A DNA stretch of 64,000 bases, taken from Tardiphaga sp. vice304 (lineage in GTDB: Bacteria; Pseudomonadota; Alphaproteobacteria; Rhizobiales; Xanthobacteraceae). The stretch lies in the NCBI RefSeq assembly GCF_007018905.1, contig NZ_CP041402.1, positions 2,158,001 to 2,222,000 of the forward strand, given 5' to 3'. The position numbers were made by a program, and so were the translations under genes. Below are positions 46,892 to 56,063 of the stretch, piece by piece; position 1 is the first letter of the stretch; each line of letters starts with the position of its first letter. The notes beneath the pieces were generated by a model. That model made no database searches. It was not told the origin of the DNA and saw nothing but the letters and a program-made list of their open reading frames with translations.

Positions 46892-47443
46892 ATGACCCCG
46901 ATCTCCGCCTCAAGCAGCAGCGCCTATCTGACGCCACTACAGAAACTGCAGCAGGAGCTGCAGGCCGAACTCACCTCCGGAAAAGTCAACGCAACGGATT
47001 CCGACGCGCTGTCGTCGGCGCTCGCCGAGATCGACAAATCTTTGAAGAGCGACGCTTCGAGCCAATCGGGCGGCGCGGCATCGAAGCCGGCCGATCTCAA
47101 GACGGCGATCGACGACCTGATCGACGCTCAGGTCGCCAGCGGCAAGCTGACGTCGGATCAGGCGACCGAATTGCAGGGCGTGTTCAAGGCTGCGTTCGCC
47201 GGAGGTCCCGGCGGAGCAGGCGGCCCGCCGCCGGGTCCGCCGCCGGCGGACAATTCCAGCACCGACGCGACCGACGCCACCGCTACGACGACCGATCCCG
47301 AAACGGCGCTGCAAAAACTGCTCGAGACATTGCAGGAGTCGTTGGCCGCAACATCAGCCGGTTCGTATAGCGCGACCGGCAATAGCGCCTCGGCGACCAG
47401 CAAGTCATCCTTCTCTGCGCTGCTGATCAATTATACGAGCTGA
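46892..47443 (+). CDS. hypothetical protein
   Basis: The product has about 183 residues. The N-terminal two thirds form amphipathic helices (TPLQKLQQELQAELTSGKVN, ALSSALAEIDKSL, DDLIDAQVASGKLTSDQATEL); a Gly/Pro-rich linker (GGPGGAGGPPPGPPP) is followed by a Thr/Ser/Asp-rich tail. It is soluble and lacks a signal peptide. An upstream in-frame extension to 46766 is unlikely. No family is recognised; similar proteins with two short helical repeats occur in related genomes, in my judgement. Confidence 0.6.
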   Translation: MTPISASSSSAYLTPLQKLQQELQAELTSGKVNATDSDALSSALAEIDKSLKSDASSQSGGAASKPADLKTAIDDLIDAQVASGKLTSDQATELQGVFKAAFAGGPGGAGGPPPGPPPADNSSTDATDATATTTDPETALQKLLETLQESLAATSAGSYSATGNSASATSKSSFSALLINYTS

Positions 47444-47651
47444 ATTAATTGACGCCGCGTGGTCGCCGCCACTTCCGCGTCCGGAACTGGCGGCGTTTCT
47501 CCCGGTAGCGCAGTGCAGTTGCAGCACCACACCTCGCTTGGCGCGGCGACTGCACCGTTTAAAGCATCCTGCTTGGTAAATCTGGCGATGGAACTGGAAC
47601 GGCCGTGCCGGCCCGGCGTTTCACATGGGCAAACTCAAACAGGAGGAACAT

Positions 47652-48191
47652 ATGTTCACGAAATATATGACGGCTGGACTGCTGGGATCGGCCCTGCTGG
47701 CGTCGGCCGCTTTCGCGCAGAGCGCAGCACCGACCACGACGGCACCTGTCGCCGCCGTTACGGCTTCTGACTCCAGCTACAACGGCAATTGGCGTACCTC
47801 GAAGGTCGTCGGCCTCAACGTCTACAATGACGGCAATGAGAGCCTCGGCTCGATCAACGATCTGCTCACCGACAAGAGCGGTAACATCAAGGCCGTTGTC
47901 ATCGGCGTCGGCGGCTTCCTCGGCGTTGGCGAGCAACTGGTCGCCGTGCCGTTCGACAAGATCAAGTTTGTCAATGAGCCGGTCGTCAATACCACCGCTG
48001 CGACGGCCACCGGTGGCATGAACAAGTCCGCTACGACCACGACAACTGGCGCAGCCACCGCGACCACAACGGGCTCGGCGACGACTGCGACGGCGGCAAA
48101 GCCCAATCCGTGGTATCCCGACCATGCCGTGCTGAGCGCCACCAAGGACCAGCTCAAGGCGATGTCCGCGTTCAAATATGCGACGAACTAA
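47652..48191 (+). CDS. PRC-barrel domain exported protein
   Basis: The product has 179 residues. A signal peptide (about residues 1-22, ending ASAAFA) is followed by a PRC-barrel domain (NWRTSKVVGLNVYNDGNESLGSIND, VVIGVGGFLGVGEQLVAVPFDKI in pieces). A Thr/Ala-rich low-complexity linker leads to the C-terminus (PWYPDHAVLSATKDQLKAM). AGGAGG lies 5-10 bases before the ATG. PRC-barrel proteins of this kind are periplasmic or envelope-associated and of unknown role. Confidence 0.88.
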   Translation: MFTKYMTAGLLGSALLASAAFAQSAAPTTTAPVAAVTASDSSYNGNWRTSKVVGLNVYNDGNESLGSINDLLTDKSGNIKAVVIGVGGFLGVGEQLVAVPFDKIKFVNEPVVNTTAATATGGMNKSATTTTTGAATATTTGSATTATAAKPNPWYPDHAVLSATKDQLKAMSAFKYATN

Positions 48192-48251
48192 CGCTCGCCG
48201 ATATCGTCAAGCGAGAGCGCGTCCGGCAACGGGCGCGGTCTTTGCGATTGA

Positions 48252-48345
48252 GTAGCCCGGATGAAGTTGTCGCGCCTGCGGCGCGGCGACGAAATCCGGG
48301 GACCCGATTTACGACAGGCCGGTCCCGGATTGTCATCCGGGCTAC
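48252..48345. repeat. palindromic repeat, TAGCCCGGAT family
   Basis: TAGCCCGGAT at 48253 is mirrored by ATCCGGGCTA at 48335-48344, with further inner pairing. The right arm supplies the stop codon of the DUF4403 gene (48342-48344). It lies between two convergent genes. Confidence 0.75.
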
Positions 48346-49889
48346 AATGCCGGCAGCGCCGTTACCGCGACGTTGATGGCGCCGTCCGCTTCCGCAATCA
48401 CCCGCAGCGTCCTGGAATCGAATGAGATGCCGGCCAGCCGCAGGCTGGTAATCTCGGCGCCGACGCGGATGCCGTTGGCGTTCTGCTGGAAGTCGGCAAT
48501 CACGGATGCGATTCTCTTTTGCGCATTGCTGGCGAACGGCTTCAGGTCGATCGTCGCGCGTTCCGCCAGCGCGTCCTGCAGTAGCGGCATGGCCGCGCGG
48601 GCGGCCGAGCCGAGCAGGCCAAACGCTGCTTCCGACTCCACCGCCAGTTCGGTATTGGTCAGCTTCAGCACCTGCGTCGCCTGATCGAGCGCCGGTTTGC
48701 CCCAGATGTGCACGGTGGCTTCGGCGCCGAGACCGAACCAGCTCTTCTTCTCTTTTGCACTGACCAGCAGTGAGATCAGCAGCCGGTCGCCCGACGCCTG
48801 CACATTCGCCTTTTTCACGGTTATCCCGACCGCGCCGGAGCCGTCTTCCGGGAAGCTGCGGCCGACGAGTTGCGTCTCGATGATCTTGTTGATCTCGGTG
48901 AACGGCATGTCGACCGGCACGGCGATGCTGAGTTTACCGGGGCCGGGCGGCACGATAGCCAGCGTCGCGGGGAACGGGCACTCCGGTGTCGTCTGGCTCG
49001 CCGTCACCCGGGTCTCGGCTTCGACGCCCAGCGTCAGCGTGACGTTGCTCGCATCGACGCGCGGCTGTGCGGCGACGGCGCGAACCGGCTTCATTTCCAG
49101 AAACAGGCCCTGCAAGGCGCTGGCACCCTGCAGCGGGATCGACCGGCACAGTTTGGCCCATTCGCGCCGCGCGTTCTGTTCGAGCGCGGGATCGTTGCGC
49201 AGCCGGGCCTGCACGGCGGCGATCTGCTCGTTGACGGTCTTGTCGATCATAGGTTTGACCTGCGCCGGCACGCTCAGGCGTGCGCCGGCCATCGTCACGC
49301 TGGTGTCGCCGAGATTGACCTGAGCGGCGAGGCCGGGCTCGACGCGCCAGTTGGCGGTGAGCTGCGGACGGGCGGTCAGCACCACATTGCCGCGGATCTC
49401 GGCATTGGCGTTGAGGTTCTTGATATTGATGCTGCCGAGCTGCTTGGCGACATTGCCGCCGAGCAGATTGCCGAGCGCGCCGCCGAGCTGATCGCGTACA
49501 TTGGACGACAGGGCGCCCGTGACGTTGAGCGTGCCGTTCAGCGGCGTCGCCAGCGTCAGCGTATCGGCGGCCCCGGTAGCACCTATCGGTCCGCGCGCCG
49601 CGCTCCATTTGATCTCGGCATTCTGCAGGATCTGCGGCACCGGATTAGGCGCATCGCCCGCAAAATTGCGCGGTGCGCCCTTTTCGGCGGCGTCACGGAT
49701 GGCATTCAGGGTGATGGCGACGGGCGCGATGATGCTCGAGATGCGCGGCGCCGCCGGCAGCGGCGGCATCTGCACCAGTACCGGCGCCGGCCCGGCGCCG
49801 CGCGGCGAGAGATAGTCCATGACCTTGAGGGCGGCGACGAAAGAAACGCCCACCAGCACGACCGCAATGACAATAGTTCTAAGGCGCAT
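48342..49889 (-). CDS. DUF4403 family protein
   Basis: The product has 515 residues. An N-terminal hydrophobic segment (about 4-20) anchors or exports the protein; a linker leads to a long beta-rich DUF4403 domain, which shows NLNANAEIRGNVVLTARPQL, LPFTEINKIIETQLVGRSFP (here MPFTEI) and GRNEVVHI-like strands. The ATG at 49889 follows an in-frame TTG at 49892. It is probably an envelope lipid- or small-molecule-binding protein, but this is not proven. Its stop codon lies in a palindromic repeat. Confidence 0.85.
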   Translation of the reverse strand: MRLRTIVIAVVLVGVSFVAALKVMDYLSPRGAGPAPVLVQMPPLPAAPRISSIIAPVAITLNAIRDAAEKGAPRNFAGDAPNPVPQILQNAEIKWSAARGPIGATGAADTLTLATPLNGTLNVTGALSSNVRDQLGGALGNLLGGNVAKQLGSINIKNLNANAEIRGNVVLTARPQLTANWRVEPGLAAQVNLGDTSVTMAGARLSVPAQVKPMIDKTVNEQIAAVQARLRNDPALEQNARREWAKLCRSIPLQGASALQGLFLEMKPVRAVAAQPRVDASNVTLTLGVEAETRVTASQTTPECPFPATLAIVPPGPGKLSIAVPVDMPFTEINKIIETQLVGRSFPEDGSGAVGITVKKANVQASGDRLLISLLVSAKEKKSWFGLGAEATVHIWGKPALDQATQVLKLTNTELAVESEAAFGLLGSAARAAMPLLQDALAERATIDLKPFASNAQKRIASVIADFQQNANGIRVGAEITSLRLAGISFDSRTLRVIAEADGAINVAVTALPAL

Positions 49890-50032
49890 CAATTCCCCGC
49901 TGAATATCGCGGGAGACTACAGCAATGCAGTGCGGCGGCAAAGCGCCCCACGCATGGCGCGGGGCGCCTGTTTGGCTGCTGGAATGTGTGCAATTGTTAC
50001 TGCACGAAGTGCGTCGTGAGCAACTTCGTCCA

Positions 50033-50734
50033 TCAGCCCCGCTTGCCTGCCGCATTGTCGGCGCGGCGATCCATCGGCAGCACGATTACCTTGGTGCCGA
50101 CGTTCACCCGGGAATACAGGTCCGAGACGTCCTGGTTGGTGAGCCGGATGCAGCCGGACGACACCTGGGTGCCGATCGTCTCCGGCATGTTGGTGCCGTG
50201 AATGCGATAGATGGTGCCGCCGAGATACATCGCGCGGGCGCCGAGCGGATTGCCGGGACCACCGGCCATGTGTCGCGGCAGATAGGGCTGGCGCGCGATC
50301 ATTTCCGGCGGCGGCGTCCAGGCCGGCCACTCGGCCTTCTTCGTGACGGTCTGCACGCCGGACCAGGTGAAGCCGTCGCGGCCCACCCCGATGCCGTAGC
50401 GCATCGCCTGACCGTTGCCGAGCACGTAATACAGATAGGTGTTCGGCGTATCGATGATGATGGTGCCGGGCGCCTCGCGGGTGGCGTAAGTGACGATCTG
50501 GCGGCGGAATCGCGCCGGCTGTGCGACCGCCACGCTGTCGTCCTCGGCCTGCGGTGTCTGATAGGTCGGTGCCTGCGGCGCGGGCTGCCACTGCGCGGGC
50601 GGCGTCATGAAGAACGGAAACAGCGGCAGCGGCGCGGCCTGCGCGGGGGTGAAGGCCAGCGTGCCGATGGCGAGCGCGCCAAGAACTGCGGCGGTGCGGC
50701 GGCTGGTCAGCGAAAATTCAGCGAAGGTGGTCAT
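50033..50734 (-). CDS. YkuD-type L,D-transpeptidase (paralog)
   Basis: The product has 233 residues. A signal peptide (about residues 1-33, ending TPAQAAP) and a short Pro-rich linker lead to a YkuD domain with the canonical active-site string SSGCIRLTNQDV. The region DTPNTYLYYVLGNGQAMRYGIGVGRDG in pieces is nearly identical to that of the gene at 14597. It should form 3-3 crosslinks or anchor proteins in the peptidoglycan. Confidence 0.93.
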   Translation of the reverse strand: MTTFAEFSLTSRRTAAVLGALAIGTLAFTPAQAAPLPLFPFFMTPPAQWQPAPQAPTYQTPQAEDDSVAVAQPARFRRQIVTYATREAPGTIIIDTPNTYLYYVLGNGQAMRYGIGVGRDGFTWSGVQTVTKKAEWPAWTPPPEMIARQPYLPRHMAGGPGNPLGARAMYLGGTIYRIHGTNMPETIGTQVSSGCIRLTNQDVSDLYSRVNVGTKVIVLPMDRRADNAAGKRG

Positions 50735-51048
50735 GGTGTGTCTCCGTTTGAGCGCCTCTGTGAGCGCCGGTTCGGCGTCTCGTTGGCGTGATCAGTACAA
50801 AGCGGAGGTTTCAGGAAGTTGGCGCGAAGGGCGCTAAATGGTTTCGTTGCCCGGGAGAACTGTTTCGTGGCGATGTCGTCGCGCCCGACGGGAGGTCGAG
50901 TTCGGAAACGAGGCGCCCTGGGTTTCGTGTGACAGGACCTCGCTTACGCTAAATGGCAGTCAGGAAAACCAGCAAGCGCGTGACCGCATATTCCGTGCGG
51001 AGAGTGACTTTGAGGCCTTGCTTGGAACAACAGAGGACGAGCAGGCGA
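50735..51048. other. non-coding gap
   Basis: About 310 bases contain the promoter of the L,D-transpeptidase and the 3' side of the ABC permease. I see no gene, structured RNA or strong terminator in it. Confidence 0.4.
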
Positions 51049-51903
51049 TCACTCGTGGATCGTTGCATCCGGCCGCCAGGTCAGCAGCCGGTTCTCAAGC
51101 ATGGTCAGTATCCACTCGGCAACAAGCGCCACCACGGCGATGACGATCATGGCGGCAAACACGCCGTTTGAATCGAACGATCCCTGCGCGGTGGCGATCA
51201 GCAGGCCCATGCCCTCGCGCGCACCGAGAAACTCGCCGACGATGGCGCCGACCAGCGCGAAGCCGAAGCTTACATGCAGGCTGGCGAGGATCCAGGAGAG
51301 CGCCGAAGGAATCACCACCGATCGGGTCATTTGCCAGTCGGACGCCCCGAGAATTCGCGCATTGGCGATCAGGTTCTTGTCGGCCTCGCGCACGCCCTGA
51401 AAAGCATTGGCGAATACCACGAAGAACACCATCACCACGGCCAGCGCGATTTTAGACGCCGCGCCGAGGCCGAGGGCGACGATGAAGATCGAGCCCAGCA
51501 CCACGCGCGGGATCGAATTGGCGACCTTGATGTAGATCGAGAACACGTCGGACAGGAGTTGGTTGCGGCCGAGCGCGATGCCGAAGAAAATGCCCATTGC
51601 CGCGCCGATCAGAAAGCCGGCGCCGGCCTCGTAGATGGTCACCCAGATCTGCTTCCACAAAGGCCCGATCGAGGTGCCGTTCTGGAACCAGTCGATCAGC
51701 TTGACGACGATGCCGGTGGGCTGGCCGAAGAAGAACGGGTCGATCAGCCCGGTGCGCACGCCGAGTTCCCAGCCGCCGATCAGGAAGACGAGGACGGCGA
51801 GCCGCAGCGCCAGCACCAGCCGGTCGTGCCGGCGCATCCGCTGCAGCGCGGTTTCGAGCTTGGGGTCGGCGGGCAGGGATGTGATGATGCTGGACTCGGT
51901 CAT
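51049..51903 (-). CDS. ABC transporter permease (SsuC/TauC-like)
   Basis: The product has 284 residues with about six membrane segments and the BPD_transp_1 signature (EAGAGFLIGAAMGIFFGIALG, then the EAA loop READKNLIANARILGASDWQ). It forms the membrane channel of the importer with the ATPase encoded immediately upstream (20 bases) and the binding protein. The ATG at 51903 has GGGGAAA before it; a GTG 18 bases upstream is also in frame. The substrate is probably a sulfonate, nitrate-like or pyrimidine-like compound but is not determined. Confidence 0.92.
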   Translation of the reverse strand: MTESSIITSLPADPKLETALQRMRRHDRLVLALRLAVLVFLIGGWELGVRTGLIDPFFFGQPTGIVVKLIDWFQNGTSIGPLWKQIWVTIYEAGAGFLIGAAMGIFFGIALGRNQLLSDVFSIYIKVANSIPRVVLGSIFIVALGLGAASKIALAVVMVFFVVFANAFQGVREADKNLIANARILGASDWQMTRSVVIPSALSWILASLHVSFGFALVGAIVGEFLGAREGMGLLIATAQGSFDSNGVFAAMIVIAVVALVAEWILTMLENRLLTWRPDATIHE

Positions 51904-51922
51904 GTCAGTTTCCCCGGACACG

Positions 51923-52720
51923 TTAGTGTCCCGCCCTCGCTCGCAACACTTCTTCGCGCAGGTCGTCGTTGATCTTTCGCGCGATAGCGATGAAGCGCTC
52001 GTCGTAGCGCAGGGTCGCGACGTCGCGCGGGCGCGGCAGGTCGATGGTGTGCACCGACTTGACGCGTGCAGGGCGCGTGGTCAGCACCGCGACGCGGTCG
52101 GCGAGCAGGATGGCTTCGTCGAGGTCGTGGGTGACAAACAGCACCGCGGATTTCGCCTGCGCCCACAGCTGCAGCAATTCCTCCTGCATCAATTCGCGGG
52201 TCTGCACGTCGAGCGCAGAGAACGGCTCGTCCATCAGCAGCACCTGCGGATTATTGATGAAGGTCTGCGCCAGCGCCACACGCTTGCGCATGCCGCCGGA
52301 TAGCTGGTGCGGGTGGTGCCCCTCGAAGCCCTTGAGGCCGACGCGGATGATCCAGTCGCGCGCCTCGGCTTCCGCCTTGTCTTTGGCAATGCCGCGGAAC
52401 AGCGGCCCCGCCATCACATTATGCAGCACGTCGCGCCACGGAAACACTGCGTCCTGCTGGAACACGAAACCGACGCGGCGATCGACGCCGGAGACTTTCT
52501 TGTCGAACAGGGTCACTTCGCCGGCCTGCGGCCTGGCCAGGCCTGCGATCAGCCCCAGCGTGGTCGACTTGCCGCAACCGGTGGGGCCGACGATGGCCAT
52601 GAATTCGCCGGGCGCGATCGTGAGGTCGAAGTCTTCCAGCGCCGACAGCAATTCGCCCGACGGTGTGACGAAGCGCCGGGCGACGTGTTTGAGCTCGATG
52701 GCGGACGGAGAGGGGGTCAT
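51923..52720 (-). CDS. ABC transporter ATP-binding protein
   Basis: The product has 265 residues. Walker A is GPTGCGKST, the signature is LSGGMRKRVALAQ, Walker B is VLLMDEPFSALD and the switch His is in VTHDLDEA. It belongs to the SsuB/TauB/NrtD group that drives the adjacent permease. The start at 52720 is preferred because the alternative upstream start lies in a palindromic repeat. Confidence 0.93.
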   Translation of the reverse strand: MTPSPSAIELKHVARRFVTPSGELLSALEDFDLTIAPGEFMAIVGPTGCGKSTTLGLIAGLARPQAGEVTLFDKKVSGVDRRVGFVFQQDAVFPWRDVLHNVMAGPLFRGIAKDKAEAEARDWIIRVGLKGFEGHHPHQLSGGMRKRVALAQTFINNPQVLLMDEPFSALDVQTRELMQEELLQLWAQAKSAVLFVTHDLDEAILLADRVAVLTTRPARVKSVHTIDLPRPRDVATLRYDERFIAIARKINDDLREEVLRARAGH

Positions 52721-52756
52721 GCGAAATTTCTCGATTGCGAACGGGGAAACCAAGGG

Positions 52757-52806
52757 TGTCATTCCGGGTTCGCGGTCGGCTCTCGCCGCTCGCGCCCCTG
52801 AACGAC
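52757..52806. repeat. degenerate TCATTCCGG repeat inside ABC operon
   Basis: TCATTCCGGGTTC at 52759 starts a copy of the family seen at 12501, 24771 and 59141, but the right arm is decayed (CCCCTGAACGACG). It occupies the 93-base gap between the binding-protein and ATPase genes. Confidence 0.6.
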
Positions 52807-52813
52807 GAGTCCC

Positions 52814-53827
52814 TCACTGCGTCGCGTTGGCCTTGGTGACGAAATCCGTGGTGTAGGTCTTGGCGAGGTCGATGGTCTTGCCCTGCAGGTTGGGCGAGAA
52901 GCTGGTCAGCACCTTCAAAACCGATTCCGGGGCACCGGCGGGCATCATGCCGTCCGGAGAATACTGTGCGCGGCCTTCGCGCAGGCCCTGAATGTAGAGG
53001 TCGAGTTCGCCGGCATAGTAGTCCTTCGGCATCTGGGCTGCGATTTCTTCCGGCGAGTGGCTGTGCATCCACTTGAGTGTCTTGACCATGACGTTGACCA
53101 CCTTCTGCGCGGTCTCCTTGTTGGCCTCCATCCAGGCGCGGTCCATATACAGGCAGGCGGCCGGATAGTCGCCGCCGAGCGCCGCGCGGGTGGCTTCCGG
53201 GGTGCGCAGGTCGATGCCGACCTTGGCCGTGCCGTTCTTCACCGCGCGCGCCACCGTCGGTTCGGTGGTCATGCCGGAAACAATCTTGCCCTGCTGCATC
53301 GAGGCCAGGAACGTGTCGCCGGCGCCGACCGGCACCAGCGAATAGTCCTGCACCTTCAGTCCGGCCTTGGCGGCCAGCGCGCGGGTCAGGAAGTCGGTGG
53401 CCGAGCCGAGTCCGGTCACACCGAGTGCCTGGCCCTTCCAGTTGGCGGGGTCCTTGAGCTTCTCGGCATCGGCAGACTTGACCAGCACAACTTCGCCCGG
53501 CGCCACCGCGAACTGTACCACCGAGGTTATGAACTTGCCCTTCGACTGCAGGTCGATGGTGTGGTCGTAAAATCCGACCACGCCCTGCACCTCGCGCGCC
53601 AGCAGCGCGGTCGCGGCTTGCGAGCCGGAGGTGGAGTTGAACAGTTCGACGTCGAGGCCCTGTTCCTTGAAGAAGCCGAGCTGGGCGGCGAGCTTGGCAG
53701 GCAGATAGATCTGCTTGTCAATGCCGCCGACCATGATCTTGATCGGGGTCTGGGCTGCGACCGGCTGGGCCAGCAGGAGGGCAGCCGACAGAGCGGCGCC
53801 AAGGGTTGCGGCGATCATCTTTCGCAT
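52814..53827 (-). CDS. ABC transporter substrate-binding protein (SsuA/NMT1-like)
   Basis: The product has 337 residues. A signal peptide (about residues 1-26, ending PVAAQ) leads to an NMT1/SsuA fold (IKIMVGGIDKQIYLPAKLAAQLGFF, VGFYDHTIDLQSKGK, VTGLGSATDFLTRALAAKAGL). It captures the substrate in the periplasm for the downstream ATPase and permease. The start at 53827 was chosen for the signal peptide. The ligand cannot be read from sequence. Confidence 0.92.
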   Translation of the reverse strand: MRKMIAATLGAALSAALLLAQPVAAQTPIKIMVGGIDKQIYLPAKLAAQLGFFKEQGLDVELFNSTSGSQAATALLAREVQGVVGFYDHTIDLQSKGKFITSVVQFAVAPGEVVLVKSADAEKLKDPANWKGQALGVTGLGSATDFLTRALAAKAGLKVQDYSLVPVGAGDTFLASMQQGKIVSGMTTEPTVARAVKNGTAKVGIDLRTPEATRAALGGDYPAACLYMDRAWMEANKETAQKVVNVMVKTLKWMHSHSPEEIAAQMPKDYYAGELDLYIQGLREGRAQYSPDGMMPAGAPESVLKVLTSFSPNLQGKTIDLAKTYTTDFVTKANATQ

Positions 53828-54029
53828 GGACGTTTTCCCAGAATGCTGCGCCGAGTCGTGCCGGCCACGGTCGAGTTGCCGCATGAGGCCCATGGGCGGT
53901 CGGTGCTGTCAATCGGTCTATCGGCGGGCAACCTCCGTGGGGCGAGAACCTGCCCAAGCCGGCTTGGCGAATTAGGCGCGAATTCCGGACGTTGAAGAGT
54001 CCTTAAGGCATTTCCTCAATATTGACGGG

Positions 54030-55247
54030 ATGACGCGCGGAATTCGTTTGTATCTCGTCGGCTCCGTCGTCCTTGTATCGCTTGCGGGTTGTGGTCGCGG
54101 TCTGTTCCAGACCGAAGAGCGCGAACCCTGGCGTGCCGAGGCAGAAGTCGCATGTCTGAAATCCGGAGCCGTGAGAGAGGGGGCCGATCTCGTTCGGATC
54201 GACCCGATTTCCGGACCGGGGGTTTGCGGCGCCGAATTTCCGCTGAAAGTAGCAGCCCTCGGCGACAGCAACAGCAGCTTCGGCTTTGCCAATGAAAGTC
54301 TGCGCCCGCCCGGCAGCGTCGGCAATGCCGGCAACCAGCCGCGCTGGCCGGTGCAGCCACAGCCGGTGGAGCGGGCCGGGAATTCCTACCCGGCCAGCAA
54401 CTATCCGAACTCCTATCCGGCCGCCGCTGCGCAGCCGCCGTCCGGCTATGGCGCGGCGTCGAACGGCCCGATCTCGCTGAATGCGCCGGGCGTGGCCGAG
54501 CCGGACGAGGTCGAACTGCCCTCGGAGCCGGCGCCCGAGCCGGCATCGACCCAGCGTCGCCCGCTCTATGGCCGCTACGGCTCCGGTGTGCAGTCGCCGC
54601 CGCTGCAAGCCTATGAACAGCCGCGGCTCGGCCCAGGTCCCGGCAATGTCACCGGCGCCGTCGGCCCGGTGGCGCTGAAGCCGGTGGCGACACTGGCCTG
54701 TCCGATCGTGTCGGCGCTCGACAAGTGGCTGGCGGAGGCGGTGCAGCCCGCGGCGCAACGCTGGTTCGGCGCACGCGTCGTCGAGATCAAACAGATATCG
54801 GCCTATTCGTGCCGCGGCATGAACGGCAGTTCCAAAGCGCATATTTCCGAGCACGCCTTCGGCAACGCGCTGGATATCGCGTCCTTCACGCTCGCCGATG
54901 GTCGCAAGATCACCGTCAAGGGCGGCTGGAAGGGCCTGCCGGAAGAGCAGGGCTTCCTGCGCGACGTGCAGGGTGCGGCGTGCCAGGTGTTCAACACCGT
55001 GCTGGCGCCGGGCTCCAACGTGTTTCACTACGACCACATCCATGTCGACCTGATGCGCCGCAAATCGCGCCGTATCGTCTGTCAGCCGGCCGCCGTGTCC
55101 GGCGAGGAGATCGCCTCGCGCGCCATGCCGCGCAGCACCTATTCCGGGCGCGACACGTCGGTCACGGGATCGATCGGAGGCCGCGGCGCAAAACCGTCCG
55201 GCCGCAAGGCGGCCTATGACGACGCGGAAGATTACAAGAACGAGTAG
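54030..55247 (+). CDS. extensin family lipoprotein
   Basis: The product has 405 residues. The N-terminal lipobox is LAGC (Cys21 the likely lipid site). A Pro/Gln/Tyr-rich middle region follows, and the C-terminal 180 residues are an extensin-like domain: RGMNGSSKAHISEHAFGNALDIASF and NVFHYDHIHVDL, with conserved His/Asp residues that suggest a D-Ala-D-Ala/LAS metallopeptidase-like fold. It probably acts on or binds peptidoglycan. Its stop is directly next to the stop of the convergent tetR gene. Confidence 0.88.
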   Translation: MTRGIRLYLVGSVVLVSLAGCGRGLFQTEEREPWRAEAEVACLKSGAVREGADLVRIDPISGPGVCGAEFPLKVAALGDSNSSFGFANESLRPPGSVGNAGNQPRWPVQPQPVERAGNSYPASNYPNSYPAAAAQPPSGYGAASNGPISLNAPGVAEPDEVELPSEPAPEPASTQRRPLYGRYGSGVQSPPLQAYEQPRLGPGPGNVTGAVGPVALKPVATLACPIVSALDKWLAEAVQPAAQRWFGARVVEIKQISAYSCRGMNGSSKAHISEHAFGNALDIASFTLADGRKITVKGGWKGLPEEQGFLRDVQGAACQVFNTVLAPGSNVFHYDHIHVDLMRRKSRRIVCQPAAVSGEEIASRAMPRSTYSGRDTSVTGSIGGRGAKPSGRKAAYDDAEDYKNE

Positions 55248-55886
55248 TCAGTTCGCCCGGCGATAGGCCGCCAGGAACATCCGCACGGCGCTGCTCACCA
55301 CTGTTGCAATCTGCTCGGGCGACGGCGCCGGCGCCGCCTGGAAGATGAACGGCATGAACAGCGAAGATTGGCAGCACATCATGAACTGCGACGCCGCGAG
55401 CGAGCAGTCCTCGATCGCGAGGTCACCCGCGGCCACCCGCGCCTCGAGATAGCTGGCCAGGCGGCCGATCGTCAGCGCGACCACGTTGTTGTAGAAGCGC
55501 TGGCCGACTTCCGGCATCCGCTCGGCGATGGCCATCACGGTGCGCGTCGAGGAGCCGCCGCCGGGGCGACACAGCAACTGGATATAGGCGGTGCCGAATT
55601 CCAGCAGCGTGGTTTCGGTGTCGCGCGCGGGATCGAAGTTGAACGCGATCTTGCCCTGTTCGAGCACTTCCTGCGCGACGATCGCCTCGAACAGCGCGGA
55701 CTTGTCGGTAAAATAGACATAGAGCGTGCCTTTCGAGACGCCTGCGGCGCGGGCGATCTCGCCCATGCTGGCGCCGTCGAAGCCGAGATTCATGAACACG
55801 GCCCGCGCGCCGTCCAGAATCTGGCGGCGCTTGGCGCTGTCTTCTTCGCCGACGATCGAGAGGGTGGCGTGCTGCAAATCGGACAT
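55248..55886 (-). CDS. TetR/AcrR family transcriptional regulator
   Basis: The product has 212 residues. An N-terminal helix-turn-helix (residues about 18-65, GASMGEIARAAGVSKGTLYVYF) and a C-terminal ligand domain are present. The gene is divergent from the efflux operon at 56064, with an operator between them, so it probably represses that operon. The inducer is unknown. Confidence 0.93.
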   Translation of the reverse strand: MSDLQHATLSIVGEEDSAKRRQILDGARAVFMNLGFDGASMGEIARAAGVSKGTLYVYFTDKSALFEAIVAQEVLEQGKIAFNFDPARDTETTLLEFGTAYIQLLCRPGGGSSTRTVMAIAERMPEVGQRFYNNVVALTIGRLASYLEARVAAGDLAIEDCSLAASQFMMCCQSSLFMPFIFQAAPAPSPEQIATVVSSAVRMFLAAYRRAN

Positions 55887-55968
55887 ACTGAGCCTGCTAC
55901 CAGATTGATGCAGCGATCACGTTTTCGAAACCTTGTCGAAAGTCACCTGCTTCCGTGAGCAATCTAGC

Positions 55969-55989
55969 TTGACCGAACCGTTCGGTCAA
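55969..55989. promoter_or_regulatory. TetR operator palindrome
   Basis: TTGACCGAA, three bases (CCG), then TTCGGTCAA form a perfect 9+9 dyad in the 177-base gap between the divergent tetR and efflux genes. It is the size and place expected for a TetR dimer site controlling both. Confidence 0.7.
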
Positions 55990-56063
55990 TATAATTTGGA
56001 GGTCAGCAAGCGGGAAACGGCCTTGGCGGGCGGCTTTCCGATGACCCTTTTCAGGAGGCCTCG

